A stretch of DNA of 64,000 nucleotides from Pantoea coffeiphila (GTDB taxonomy: Bacteria > Pseudomonadota > Gammaproteobacteria > Enterobacterales > Enterobacteriaceae). The stretch's first letter is position 1. The number at the start of each line of letters is the position of its first letter. Positions 49,375-58,601 of the stretch are shown here, piece by piece. The position numbers were made by a program, and so were the translations under genes. Location: contig NZ_JAFBFW010000012.1 in assembly GCF_016909495.1 (NCBI RefSeq), positions 23,458-87,457 on the forward strand, given 5' to 3'. The notes under the pieces are model-generated. The model had not been told where the DNA came from and ran no database searches. It saw only the letters and a list, made by a program, of their open reading frames with translations.

Positions 49375-50853
49375 TTAGCCTGCTACGGCGATACGTTTCA
49401 TATCGGTCATGTAGCCACGCAGAGTGCGGCCTACAGACTCGATTGGGTGCTGACGAATCGCTTCGTTAACGTCACGCAGCTGCGCGTTATCAACGGTAGT
49501 CGAAGTGCTTGCTGCTTTACCCAGATCGCCCGCCTGCAGCGTAGTCATGAACTCTTTCAGCAGCGGTACCGCCGCGTAAGAGAACAGGTAGTTACCGTAT
49601 TCTGCGGTATCAGAGATAACCACGTTCATTTCATACAGACGCTTACGTGCGATGGTGTTCGCAATCAGCGGCAGCTCGTGCAGTGATTCGTAGTAAGCAG
49701 ATTCTTCGATGATGCCCGCATCCAGCATGGTTTCAAACGCCAGCTCAACGCCTGCTTTAACCATGGCAACCATCACCACGCCTTCGTCGAAGTAGGTCTG
49801 CTCGGCAATTTTACCTTCGAACTGTGCAGCAGTTTCGAATGCGGTTTTACCGGTCTCTTCACGCCAGCCCAGCAGGTTTTTGTCGTCGTTAGCCCAGTCG
49901 GCCATCATACCGGAAGAGAATTCGCCGGAGATGATGTCATCCATGTGCTTCTGGAACAGCGGAGCCATGATGGTTTTCAGCTGCTCGGACAGCGCATAGG
50001 CACGCAGTTTAGCCGGGTTAGACAGGCGATCCATCATCAGCGTGATGCCGCCCTGCTTCAGCGCTTCGGTGATGGTTTCCCAGCCGAACTGAATCAGTTT
50101 TTCTGCGTAGGCAGCATCAGTACCTTCCGCCACCAGCTTGTCGAAGCACAGCAGAGAACCGGCCTGCAGCATACCGCACAGGATAGTCTGCTCGCCCATC
50201 AGGTCAGATTTCACTTCCGCAACGAAAGAGGATTCCAGCACGCCCGCACGGTGACCGCCGGTTGCCGCTGCCCAGGCTTTAGCAATCGCCATGCCTTCGC
50301 CTTTTGGATCGTTTTCCGGGTGAACCGCGATCAGCGTTGGCACACCGAAACCACGCTTGTATTCTTCACGAACTTCCGTACCCGGGCACTTCGGTGCCAC
50401 CATCACTACGGTGATGTCTTTACGGATCTGCTCACCGACTTCAACGATGTTGAAACCATGAGAGTAGCCCAGCGCAGCGCCGTCTTTCATCAGCGGCTGT
50501 ACTGCCTGAACAACAGAAGAGTGCTGCTTGTCCGGAGTCAGGTTAACCACCAGGTCAGCCTGTGGGATCAGATCTTCGTAAGTGCCTACCTGGAAACCGT
50601 TCTCGGTCGCTTTACGCCATGAAGCGCGTTTCTCAGCGATCGCTTCTGCACGCAGAGCATAAGAAATATTCAGGCCAGAATCGCGCATGTTCAGGCCCTG
50701 GTTCAGACCCTGAGCACCACAGCCAACGATGACGACTTTTTTACCTTTCAGGTAGCTTGCTTCATCAGCAAATTCTTCGCGCGCCATGAAGCGGCATTTA
50801 CCTAATTGCGCTAACTGGTTGCGCAGGTTCAAAGTGTTGAAATAGTTAGACAT
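49375..50853 (-). CDS. ilvC: Ketol-acid reductoisomerase (class II)
   Basis: A 491-residue class II enzyme, the same length as E. coli IlvC. It isomerises and reduces acetolactate and acetohydroxybutyrate with NADPH and magnesium. The nucleotide motif is [20 protein letters not shown]. Two C-terminal knotted domains carry acidic metal ligands, as in [15 protein letters not shown] 50853 has AGGAG upstream; the GTG two codons earlier is rejected. It is divergent from its activator ilvY. Confidence 0.97.
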   Translation of the reverse strand: MSNYFNTLNLRNQLAQLGKCRFMAREEFADEASYLKGKKVVIVGCGAQGLNQGLNMRDSGLNISYALRAEAIAEKRASWRKATENGFQVGTYEDLIPQADLVVNLTPDKQHSSVVQAVQPLMKDGAALGYSHGFNIVEVGEQIRKDITVVMVAPKCPGTEVREEYKRGFGVPTLIAVHPENDPKGEGMAIAKAWAAATGGHRAGVLESSFVAEVKSDLMGEQTILCGMLQAGSLLCFDKLVAEGTDAAYAEKLIQFGWETITEALKQGGITLMMDRLSNPAKLRAYALSEQLKTIMAPLFQKHMDDIISGEFSSGMMADWANDDKNLLGWREETGKTAFETAAQFEGKIAEQTYFDEGVVMVAMVKAGVELAFETMLDAGIIEESAYYESLHELPLIANTIARKRLYEMNVVISDTAEYGNYLFSYAAVPLLKEFMTTLQAGDLGKAASTSTTVDNAQLRDVNEAIRQHPIESVGRTLRGYMTDMKRIAVAG

Positions 50854-50978
50854 GGGCACTCCTGAAGTTGTGTTCGCGTTTTATTTGTTGTCCGGGCTGT
50901 CGATTTCTCCGCCCTGAATAGACCCTATCATATGACAGGAAATCTATTGCTGAAATTGATATATTAACAACGTGACAT

Positions 50979-50993
50979 TGCATGTTTTGCAAC
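50979..50993. promoter_or_regulatory. IlvY operator
   Basis: TTGCATGTTTTGCAA is a perfect inverted repeat (TTGCA-N5-TGCAA) with the LysR T-N11-A core. It lies in the ilvC-ilvY divergent promoter region, where IlvY binds in E. coli to activate ilvC and repress itself. Confidence 0.7.
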
Positions 50994-51014
50994 GTAAAAA
51001 CGAGGTTCGATTCC

Positions 51015-51896
51015 ATGGATTTGCGCGACCTGAAATTATTCCTTCATCTGGCGGAAAGCCGCCATTTCGGGCGCAGTGCGCGCGCCATGCACGTCAGCCC
51101 CTCCACGCTCTCCCGCCAGATCCAGCGGCTGGAAGAAGACCTGGGCCAGGCGCTGTTTCTGCGCGATAACCGCACCGTCACCCTGACCGATGCCGGTGAA
51201 CGCCTGCGGCAGTTTGCCCAACAAACGCTGTTGCAGTATCAGCAGATGCGCCACGCCATCGGGCAGAATGGCCCATCACTAAGCGGTGAGCTGCGTCTGT
51301 TCTGTTCTGTTACCGCCGCCTACAGCCATCTGCCGCCGATCCTCGATCGCTTTCGTGCCGAACATCCGCTGGTTGAAATCAAGCTGACCACCGGCGATGC
51401 CGCCGATGCGGTGGAGAAGGTGCAGTCAAATGAAGTCGATATTGCCATTGCCGGGCGGCCGGAAACGCTGCCCGCCAGTATTGGCTTTATGCCGCTGGGG
51501 CTAATCCCGCTGGTGCTGATTGCGCCCGCGCTGCCCTGCCCGGTACGTAACCAGGCAACTCAGGCAGAGCCGGACTGGGCACAGATCCCATTTATCCTGC
51601 CCGCGCAGGGGCCATCGCGCCGCCGTATCGACCTCTGGTTTCGCCATCGTCATATTGCGAATCCAATGATTTACGCCACGGTATCCGGGCATGAAGCGAT
51701 TGTTTCGATGGTGGCGCTGGGCTGCGGTATTGCACTGCTGCCGGATGTGGTGCTGGAGAACAGCCCGGAACCGATTCGTAACCGAATTCTGGAACTGGAA
51801 GACGTGGAGATGGTTGCGCCGTTCGAACTGGGCGTGTGCGTACAAAAAAAGCGGCTCAATGAGCCGCTTATCGATGCTTTCTGGAATCTGCTTTAA
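51015..51896 (+). CDS. ilvY: LysR-type activator IlvY
   Basis: A 293-residue LysR regulator (E. coli 297). The N-terminal helix-turn-helix is RHFGRSARAMHVSPSTLSRQIQRLEEDLG; an inducer-binding domain follows. It activates ilvC in response to acetolactate or acetohydroxybutyrate. ATG 51015 (MDLRDLKLF) matches the family, with GAGG 9 bases upstream. The C-terminus ends WNLL, four residues short of E. coli. Its stop lies in a 25-bp sequence repeated at the ilvA end. A minus-strand terminator hairpin overlaps its last codons. Confidence 0.95.
   Translation: MDLRDLKLFLHLAESRHFGRSARAMHVSPSTLSRQIQRLEEDLGQALFLRDNRTVTLTDAGERLRQFAQQTLLQYQQMRHAIGQNGPSLSGELRLFCSVTAAYSHLPPILDRFRAEHPLVEIKLTTGDAADAVEKVQSNEVDIAIAGRPETLPASIGFMPLGLIPLVLIAPALPCPVRNQATQAEPDWAQIPFILPAQGPSRRRIDLWFRHRHIANPMIYATVSGHEAIVSMVALGCGIALLPDVVLENSPEPIRNRILELEDVEMVAPFELGVCVQKKRLNEPLIDAFWNLL
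51844..51869 (-). terminator. Minus-strand terminator inside the 3' end of ilvY
   Basis: AAGCGGCTC (51849-51857) and GAGCCGCTT (51861-51869) form a perfect 9-bp stem. The run of A to its left gives a U tract on the minus strand. No minus-strand gene now ends here; it is best explained as the former ilvGMEDA terminator, stranded by the insertion that follows. Confidence 0.7.
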
Positions 51897-51909
51897 CCGG
51901 CAAGGAAGA
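51885..51909 (+). repeat. Left copy of 25-bp direct repeat
   Basis: It begins AATCTGCTTTAACC, spans the ilvY stop and carries, in frame on the minus strand, the last codons of ilvA (F-L-A-G-stop). The right copy at 53926 differs by one base (TTAA versus TCAA). Confidence 0.9.
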
Positions 51910-52194
51910 TGTTAAATAGTTATAGCAGCCAGTTTATTAAAACTACTCCAACAGAATCAGCCAGTAAGATAATTTACTGGCTATTATAAGAAAGTGAAAA
52001 TCAGTTTAAAACTGATCTTTATAAAAACACTTATTATTAAATTTCTCGACATATAAACAGAACAACAAAAAACCAAGAAGTTAAAAAATATTGATAATTA
52101 ACTTAATAGGCAAACTACTATATTAATAAAAAGCATTTAATAGTAATCTCATTGTTCTTCAAGGAAGTAATTCATACCAAAAAAGGATGTTACT
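51910..52194. other. Upstream region of the inserted tpsA-like gene
   Basis: About 285 AT-rich bases with a 9-bp inverted repeat (AGCCAGTAA 51959-51967 with TTACTGGCT 51974-51982). No gene is seen. It presumably carries the promoter of the tpsA-like gene. Confidence 0.5.
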
Positions 52195-53874
52195 GTGAAA
52201 ATCAAACGAATCATTTCTTCAAAAAACAAAGAATTCAGAGTCGCTCCCACAAGTGCCATGCTATTTTTAGCATTAGGTTACGTGAGCATGGCTCAAGCGG
52301 CTATTCTTGCTGATCCAAATCAATCTCAAAAGCCCCAAGTATTGGGTAATGTGAATGGTTCAATAACTGTAAACATTAACTCAACGTCATCTGGCGGGAT
52401 CTCTCATAACAAATACTCTCAGTTTAATATTGAAAAGTCAGGAGTTATCCTCAACAACAGTAATACATCTAACTATACCGAGCTTGGTGGGTACGTTAGC
52501 GCAAATAAAAACCTGACAAAAGGGCCGGCGCAATTAATCATTAATGAAGTGACATCTAATAAAACCAGTACACTTAACGGAAAAATTGAAGTTTCTGGAA
52601 ACAAAGCTGATGTTATCATCGCTAACCCTGCCGGTATCGTATGCGATGGCTGTGGATTCATTAATACTGGTTGGAGTACGCTGACAACCGGCCATCTGAA
52701 AATGAACAATGGTGAATTATCTGGAATTAATGTCAAAGAGGGCATAATTACTATTTCTGGCAAGGGTATGGATGACAGGCGATCTGATTATACCGCATTA
52801 CTGTCCAATACCGTTAAAGTCAACTCCCAATTAAAGGCCAATGACCTACAGGTTATGGCCGGCCAGCATAATTACCTTGTCCAAGGTTACGGAAAATGGC
52901 TTAGCAATGGAGGTGCAACACAGCGAGTCAACGCAACAGGTTTAGATGTGGCTGCACTTGGCGGCATGTATGCGAATAAAATTACCCTGGTCGTTGAACA
53001 GGATGGTGTTGGCATTAATAATAAGGGCCTTATCTCGGCAGATACTGACCTTAGTATCAGCACAAATGGTATAATCAGCAACACTGGAAAAATTAGTACA
53101 GGTGGCGATATTGATATCAATACTGTTGATACCTTCAGTAATGATCGAGGCACCCTAACCAGCGCCGGAGATTTCTATCTCAATAGTCAAAAGACAAGTA
53201 ATAATGCTGGACACATCGATGCAAAAAATATAAACATAGTTTCCAACCAGATTATTAACACCAATAGCAATAGTTATTCACCTACATCAGGGAAAGAAGG
53301 CGGGATGATAGCAGATGAAAACCTGATTATTAATAGCGGCGTGAACATTGATGGGAATAATGGTAACTTCCGTTCTAATAACGGGGCCGTATCATTAACC
53401 GCAGCCCAAAAGAACGATCTTTCATCCAGCACAATTAATGGTTCAGATATCTATCTAATTGGGGAAGAAGTTAAGACAGGGGAAGCATGGAAAGCTTCAA
53501 CTCAAGTAGGATATGAGGTGCTAAAAGCGGCAAAAATTAACGCCAGAAATGATGTTAATATCAAAGCAGGTGAATTTTATTACAACAATGCCGTTATTAA
53601 CTCCAAAAATGACGTAAATATAATCGCGGGCCGCATTGGTGTTTGGAACGTCATCTCAGCAAAGAAAGATGTGAATCTTATTGCTAAAACAGGACAGATC
53701 AATAACTACAATACAATTTTCAGTGGTTCAGATATCTCACTGACATCTCCACAAGGTATTTTCAATGATAAGTATGGGAAGATATTAGCTGCAGGGAATC
53801 TGTATACCAGCGGCTCAAGCCTGACTAATAATGGTTTTATTTCATCTGAAAACTATGATGATTACAGTTTCTAG
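52195..53874 (+). CDS. Short TpsA/filamentous-haemagglutinin-like secreted protein
   Basis: A 559-residue protein starting at GTG with AAAAGGA upstream. An extended signal region of about 35 residues ends in AQA. A two-partner-secretion (TPS) domain of about 250 residues follows, with the hallmark IANPAGIVCDGCGFINT (NPAGI at 144-148, cysteines 150 and 153). The rest is Asn/Ser/Gly/Ile-rich beta-helix repeat (DIDINTVDTFSND, DVNIKAGEF, DVNIIAGRI). It ends within the repeats without a toxin or C-terminal domain; FhaB and CdiA relatives are usually several times longer. No TpsB transporter is encoded in the window. The gene is AT-rich, unlike ilvY and ilvA, and lies between 25-bp direct repeats, so it was acquired. 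It may be a minimal adhesin or the remnant of a larger one. Confidence 0.8.
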   Translation: MKIKRIISSKNKEFRVAPTSAMLFLALGYVSMAQAAILADPNQSQKPQVLGNVNGSITVNINSTSSGGISHNKYSQFNIEKSGVILNNSNTSNYTELGGYVSANKNLTKGPAQLIINEVTSNKTSTLNGKIEVSGNKADVIIANPAGIVCDGCGFINTGWSTLTTGHLKMNNGELSGINVKEGIITISGKGMDDRRSDYTALLSNTVKVNSQLKANDLQVMAGQHNYLVQGYGKWLSNGGATQRVNATGLDVAALGGMYANKITLVVEQDGVGINNKGLISADTDLSISTNGIISNTGKISTGGDIDINTVDTFSNDRGTLTSAGDFYLNSQKTSNNAGHIDAKNINIVSNQIINTNSNSYSPTSGKEGGMIADENLIINSGVNIDGNNGNFRSNNGAVSLTAAQKNDLSSSTINGSDIYLIGEEVKTGEAWKASTQVGYEVLKAAKINARNDVNIKAGEFYYNNAVINSKNDVNIIAGRIGVWNVISAKKDVNLIAKTGQINNYNTIFSGSDISLTSPQGIFNDKYGKILAAGNLYTSGSSLTNNGFISSENYDDYSF

Positions 53875-53877
53875 TCA

Positions 53878-53908
53878 TTAAAAAAGGCGGATTATTATCC
53901 GCCTTTTT
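53878..53908. terminator. Bidirectional terminator after tpsA-like gene and ilvA
   Basis: GGCGGAT (53886-53892) and ATCCGCC (53897-53903) form a stem flanked by AAAAA and TTTTT. It can end the tpsA-like gene (plus) and the ilvGMEDA operon (minus). Confidence 0.88.
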
Positions 53909-53925
53909 GCATTTATAAGCTCAGA

Positions 53926-53950
53926 AATCTGCTTCAACCGGCAAGGAAGA
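53926..53950 (+). repeat. Right copy of 25-bp direct repeat
   Basis: 24 of 25 bases match 51885-51909. It carries the real ilvA stop on the minus strand and, in frame on the plus strand, the last codons of ilvY (N-L-L) without its stop. Confidence 0.9.
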
Positions 53951-55478
53951 AGCGGAACGCCGGATTGCTGGTTTCATCGTGGAAATCATATCCCAGTGCC
54001 GCCAGGTGCTCTTCGAACTGCGGTTCGTTGTCACTCAGCTCAAACGCGGCCAACACGCGACCGTAATCGGTGCCGTGGCTGCGGTAGTGGAACAGAGAGA
54101 TATTCCAGTGCGTTCCCAGCGTTTGCAGGAAGCGCAGCAGCGCCCCCGGTGCTTCCGGGAATTCGAAACTGAACAGCCTTTCACGCAGCGGCTTGGATGG
54201 ACGACCGCCGACCATGTAGCGCACGTGCAGTTTCGCCATCTCATCATCGGAAAGATCGACCACCTTGTAGCCACCCTCGGTGAGCAGCGCCAGGATCTCC
54301 TCACGCTCTTCAAGCCCGCGGGTCAGCCGCACACCGACAAAAATGCAGGCATCATCGGCGTTGGCATAGCGATAGTTGAATTCCGTGACGGAACGTCCGC
54401 CCAGCAGCTGACAGAAACGCAGGAAACTGCCCTGCTGTTCCGGGATGGTTACCGCCAGCAGCGCTTCACGCTGTTCACCCAGCTCGCAGCGCTCTGAAAC
54501 GTAACGCAAACCGTGGAAGTTGACGTTAGCACCGGAAAGCACATGCGCCAGGCGTTCACCTTTAATCTGGTGCTGCTGGATGTACTTTTTCATACCGGCC
54601 AGCGCCAGCGCACCGGATGGTTCCGCCACCGCGCGCACATCGTCAAACAGATCCTTCATCGCTGCGCAGATAGCATCGCTGTCTACGGTCACGATGTCGT
54701 CGATGTATTCCTGACACAGACGGAAGGTTTCGCTACCGATCCGTTTCACCGCCACGCCTTCGGCAAATAGCCCAACGCGAGGCAGATCGACCGGCTGACC
54801 GGCATCCAGCGCCGCCTTAAGGCAGGCCGAGTCGTTAGATTCAACCGCGATCACTTTAATCTGCGGCATCAGCTGCTTAATCAGCACCGCGACACCCGCG
54901 GCCAGACCACCGCCGCCTACCGGAACGAATACGCGATCGAGATGCGCATCCTGCTGCAGCAACTCCATCGCCAGCGTACCCTGACCGGCGATCACCATCG
55001 GATGATCGAACGGTGGAACAAAGGTATAACCCTGCTGTTCCGCCAGTTCTATCGCCTTAGCTTTCGCTTCGTCGAAGTTGGCACCGAACAGGTAAGCCTC
55101 ACCGCCAAATGCCCGCACCGCATCAACTTTGATATCCGCCGTGGCAACCGGCATCACGATCAGGGATTTAATACCCAGTTTGGTGGCAGACAGCGCCACA
55201 CCCTGAGCATGATTCCCCGCCGAAGCGGTGACAACACCACGCGCCTTCTGCTCTTCGCTTAGCCCGGCAATCATCGCGTAGGCACCGCGCAGCTTAAAGC
55301 TGTGCACCGGCTGACGATCTTCACGCTTAACCAGAATGGTATTGCCGAGGCGCGAGGAGATTTTCTCCATTTTCTGCAGCGGCGTTACCTGTGCGACTTC
55401 ATAGACCGGCGCGCGAAGTACCGCACGCAGATACTCCGCACCACAGGGCTGTGCGGGTAGCGGTTGAGACTCAGCCAT
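53934..55478 (-). CDS. ilvA: Threonine dehydratase (biosynthetic)
   Basis: A 514-residue PLP enzyme, the same length as E. coli IlvA. It deaminates threonine to 2-oxobutyrate, the first step to isoleucine. The PLP lysine is Lys62 in HSFKLRGAYAM, and the phosphate-binding Gly loop is VPVGGGGLAAG. Two C-terminal ACT-like domains bind isoleucine and valine. ATG 55478 (MAESQPL) has GAGG upstream; the open frame runs 53 codons further into ilvD and is rejected. It is the last gene of ilvLGMEDA. Confidence 0.96.
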   Translation of the reverse strand: MAESQPLPAQPCGAEYLRAVLRAPVYEVAQVTPLQKMEKISSRLGNTILVKREDRQPVHSFKLRGAYAMIAGLSEEQKARGVVTASAGNHAQGVALSATKLGIKSLIVMPVATADIKVDAVRAFGGEAYLFGANFDEAKAKAIELAEQQGYTFVPPFDHPMVIAGQGTLAMELLQQDAHLDRVFVPVGGGGLAAGVAVLIKQLMPQIKVIAVESNDSACLKAALDAGQPVDLPRVGLFAEGVAVKRIGSETFRLCQEYIDDIVTVDSDAICAAMKDLFDDVRAVAEPSGALALAGMKKYIQQHQIKGERLAHVLSGANVNFHGLRYVSERCELGEQREALLAVTIPEQQGSFLRFCQLLGGRSVTEFNYRYANADDACIFVGVRLTRGLEEREEILALLTEGGYKVVDLSDDEMAKLHVRYMVGGRPSKPLRERLFSFEFPEAPGALLRFLQTLGTHWNISLFHYRSHGTDYGRVLAAFELSDNEPQFEEHLAALGYDFHDETSNPAFRFFLAG

Positions 55479-55482
55479 ATCG

Positions 55483-57333
55483 TTAGCCTCCCAGCTTGCT
55501 CTTATCGCGGACCGCACCTTTGTCGGCGCTGGTTGCCAGAGTGGCATAGGCGCGCAGGGCAAAGGAAACCTGACGCACACGGCCGTGTGGCGTATAAGCC
55601 TCATCACCGCGCGCCAGCTCTTTTTCACGACGTGCATGGATTTCGTTGTCTGGCAGATCCAGATGGATGCGACGATTTGGAATATCCAGCTCGATCATGT
55701 CGCCATTCTCAATCAGCGCAATGGTGCCACCGCTCGCCGCTTCTGGTGAGATGTGCCCCACAGAAAGACCGGAAGACCCGCCCGAGAAACGGCCATCGGT
55801 GATCAGCGCACAGGCTTTGCCCAACCCCATCGATTTCAGATAGGTGGTCGGATAGAGCATTTCCTGCATGCCAGGACCGCCTTTTGGCCCTTCGTAGCGG
55901 ATCACAACGCAGTCGCCCGCCACCACTTTGCCGCCAAGGATCGCGTCTACCGCATCATCCTGGCTCTCGTAGACTTTTGCCGGGCCTTTGAAGGTCAGCA
56001 GCTCAGCATCTACGCTGGCGGTCTTCACGATACAGCCATCTTCTGAGATGTTGCCGTACAGCACGGCCAGACCGCCATCCTGAGAGAACGCGTGTTCGCG
56101 GGTACGAATACACCCTTCCTGACGGTCATCATCCAGCGTGTCCCAGCGGCAATCCTGTGAGAAAGCCTGAGTGGTACGAATACCGGCCGGACCGGCGCGG
56201 AACATCTTTTTCACCGCTTCGTCTTTGGTCAGCATGATGTCGTACTGATCCAGAGTTTCACGCATGGTCTGCTGCAGAATATTACGCACGCTGGTGTCGA
56301 TCAGCCCTGCGCGGTCCAGTTCACCCAGAATACCGATCACGCCACCCGCACGGTGCACATCTTCCATGTGATATTTCGGCGTACTTGGCGCCACTTTACA
56401 CAGATGCGGGACTTTACGTGACAGGCGATCGATATCGGACATGTTGAAGTCGATTTCGCCTTCCTGCGCGGCCGCCAGCAGGTGCAGAACGGTATTCGTT
56501 GAACCGCCCATGGCGATATCCAACGTCATCGCGTTCTCGAACGCGGCTTTCGTCGCGATATTACGCGGCAGCATGTTGACGTCATCCTGCTCATAATAGC
56601 GTTTAGTCAGGCTAACGATGCGCTGGCCGGCGGTCAGGAACAGCTCTTTACGGTCAGCGTGTGTCGCCAGCAGCGAGCCGTTGCCCGGCTGGGACAGACC
56701 CAGCGCTTCGGTCAGGCAGTTCATCGAGTTGGCGGTGAACATACCGGAACAGGAGCCACAGGTCGGACAGGCGGAACGCTCAATCTGGTCACTGTCGGCA
56801 TCGCTGACGTTAGGGTTTGCACCCTGAATCATCGCATCGACGAGGTCCAGTTTGATGATCTTATCTGACAGCTTGGTTTTACCGGCTTCCATCGGGCCGC
56901 CGGAAACGAAGATCACCGGAATATTCAGGCGCAGCGACGCCATCAACATTCCCGGGGTGATCTTGTCACAGTTGGAGATACAAACCATGGCGTCGGCACA
57001 GTGTGCGTTGACCATGTATTCGACCGAGTCAGCGATCAGTTCACGTGACGGCAGAGAATAAAGCATGCCGCCGTGACCCATGGCGATACCATCATCAACG
57101 GCGATGGTATTAAACTCTTTCGCCACGCCGCCTGACGCTTCGATCTGCTCAGCAACCAGTTTTCCCAGATCGCGCAGGTGAACGTGACCCGGCACAAACT
57201 GCGTGAAGGAGTTTACAACCGCAATGATCGGCTTACCGAAGTCATCATCGGTCATTCCTGTGGCGCGCCACAGGGCACGGGCACCCGCCATATTGCGCCC
57301 GTGGGTGGTGGTGGCGGAACGGTACTTAGGCAT
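55483..57333 (-). CDS. ilvD: Dihydroxy-acid dehydratase
   Basis: A 616-residue iron-sulfur dehydratase, the same length as E. coli IlvD. It converts dihydroxy acids to 2-oxo acids in isoleucine and valine synthesis. Cluster cysteines are in [11 protein letters not shown] and [19 protein letters not shown]. The C-terminal [14 protein letters not shown] is characteristic. It lies 65 bases after ilvE and 4 bases before ilvA. Confidence 0.97.
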   Translation of the reverse strand: MPKYRSATTTHGRNMAGARALWRATGMTDDDFGKPIIAVVNSFTQFVPGHVHLRDLGKLVAEQIEASGGVAKEFNTIAVDDGIAMGHGGMLYSLPSRELIADSVEYMVNAHCADAMVCISNCDKITPGMLMASLRLNIPVIFVSGGPMEAGKTKLSDKIIKLDLVDAMIQGANPNVSDADSDQIERSACPTCGSCSGMFTANSMNCLTEALGLSQPGNGSLLATHADRKELFLTAGQRIVSLTKRYYEQDDVNMLPRNIATKAAFENAMTLDIAMGGSTNTVLHLLAAAQEGEIDFNMSDIDRLSRKVPHLCKVAPSTPKYHMEDVHRAGGVIGILGELDRAGLIDTSVRNILQQTMRETLDQYDIMLTKDEAVKKMFRAGPAGIRTTQAFSQDCRWDTLDDDRQEGCIRTREHAFSQDGGLAVLYGNISEDGCIVKTASVDAELLTFKGPAKVYESQDDAVDAILGGKVVAGDCVVIRYEGPKGGPGMQEMLYPTTYLKSMGLGKACALITDGRFSGGSSGLSVGHISPEAASGGTIALIENGDMIELDIPNRRIHLDLPDNEIHARREKELARGDEAYTPHGRVRQVSFALRAYATLATSADKGAVRDKSKLGG

Positions 57334-57398
57334 GCTCTATTACTCCAGAAATCGATGATACGCGGGCGTCAAATGACGCCCGAGAAAATGTATAGTTC

Positions 57399-58325
57399 TT
57401 ATGAGTTAACCGGATCCAGCCAACCCCATTTGTCTTCAGTTTCGCCAGTGAACAGACCAAAGAATGCAGACTGAATACGCTCGGTAACCGGGCCACGTTT
57501 GCCCGCGCCGACCTGAATACCATCAACGCTGCGTACCGGAGTAATCTCAGCAGCAGTACCGGACATGAACACTTCATCCGCCAGATACAGTGACTCACGG
57601 GACAGTACCTGCTCACGAACTTCGATACCCAGATCCTGCGCCAGTTTGATAATGGCATCACGCGTAATACCCGGCAGCGCGGAAGAGGTGAATGGCGGAG
57701 TAAACAGAATGCCGTCTTTCACTTCAAACAGGTTCTCACCGGCACCTTCAGAGATGTAGCCCTGAGTGTCCAGTGCGATACCTTCCTGATAGCCGTGACG
57801 GCGTGCTTCGCTACCAACCAGCAGGGAAGACAGGTAGTTACCACCGGCTTTAGCCGCGGTTGGCAGGGTATTTGGCGCCACGCGGTTCCATGAAGACACC
57901 ATCGCATCAATGCCCTGCTCCAGCGCTTCAGCACCCAGGTAAGCACCCCACGGGAACGCGGCGATGATCACATCCGTGCTGTAGCCGTCTGGCGGATTCA
58001 CGCCCAGGCCCACGTCGCCAACAAACACCAGCGGACGAATATATGCGCTTTTCAGGTTGTTCTTGCGCAGCGTTTCGCGGCACGCTTCCATCAGTTCATC
58101 AACGCTCTGGCTGACAGGGAAACGATAGATTTTTGCAGAATCACGCAGACGCTGCATGTGTTCACGATGGCGGAAGACAACTGGCCCTTTGTGCGAGTCA
58201 TAGCAACGGACGCCTTCAAATACGGATGTGCCGTAGTGCAGTGCGTGGGACATAACGCTTACCTTCGCGTCTTCCCATTTAACCATCTCGCCATTGAACC
58301 AGATAAAGTCAGCTTTCTTCGTCAT
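57399..58325 (-). CDS. ilvE: Branched-chain amino acid aminotransferase
   Basis: A 308-residue class IV PLP aminotransferase (E. coli 309) that makes isoleucine, valine and leucine from their oxo acids. The PLP lysine is in TAAKAGGNYLSSL; the cofactor Glu lies in GYISEGAGENLFEV and the substrate loop in FMSGTAAEITPV. It follows ilvM by 18 bases. Confidence 0.96.
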   Translation of the reverse strand: MTKKADFIWFNGEMVKWEDAKVSVMSHALHYGTSVFEGVRCYDSHKGPVVFRHREHMQRLRDSAKIYRFPVSQSVDELMEACRETLRKNNLKSAYIRPLVFVGDVGLGVNPPDGYSTDVIIAAFPWGAYLGAEALEQGIDAMVSSWNRVAPNTLPTAAKAGGNYLSSLLVGSEARRHGYQEGIALDTQGYISEGAGENLFEVKDGILFTPPFTSSALPGITRDAIIKLAQDLGIEVREQVLSRESLYLADEVFMSGTAAEITPVRSVDGIQVGAGKRGPVTERIQSAFFGLFTGETEDKWGWLDPVNS

Positions 58326-58343
58326 TCTAATTTCCTTGCCCGC

Positions 58344-58601
58344 TTAAGCGCGGATTTGTTGTGTTGTCTGTTGTTGAACCTGAACGCATGCAACGTCCAT
58401 CAGTTTACTTAACTGCGTTGACAGTAAATCGACAGAGCGCTGGCTGGCAACGGTCAATTCAATATTAATATTGTCGGTATTCACCTGCGAAGCCATATTC
58501 ATCGTGCACACCTGAAAACCACGGTGGCGGATAACACGTAAAATACGTTCCAGAACTTCCGGACGAAAACGTGCTTCGATAGATAATTGATGCTGCATCA
58601 T
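58344..58601 (-). CDS. ilvM: Acetolactate synthase II regulatory subunit
   Basis: An 85-residue single ACT-domain protein (E. coli 87), small subunit of acetohydroxyacid synthase II. It has the ACT pattern [30 protein letters not shown] and ends QQIRA as in E. coli. Its ATG overlaps the ilvG stop in ATGA, coupling the subunits. Confidence 0.94.
   Translation of the reverse strand: MMQHQLSIEARFRPEVLERILRVIRHRGFQVCTMNMASQVNTDNINIELTVASQRSVDLLSTQLSKLMDVACVQVQQQTTQQIRA

Noticed and set aside
53934..55637. 567-residue version of IlvA
   Set aside because: The first 53 codons are antiparallel-free overlap with the end of ilvD and unlike the IlvA family; ATG 55478 has the ribosome-binding site.
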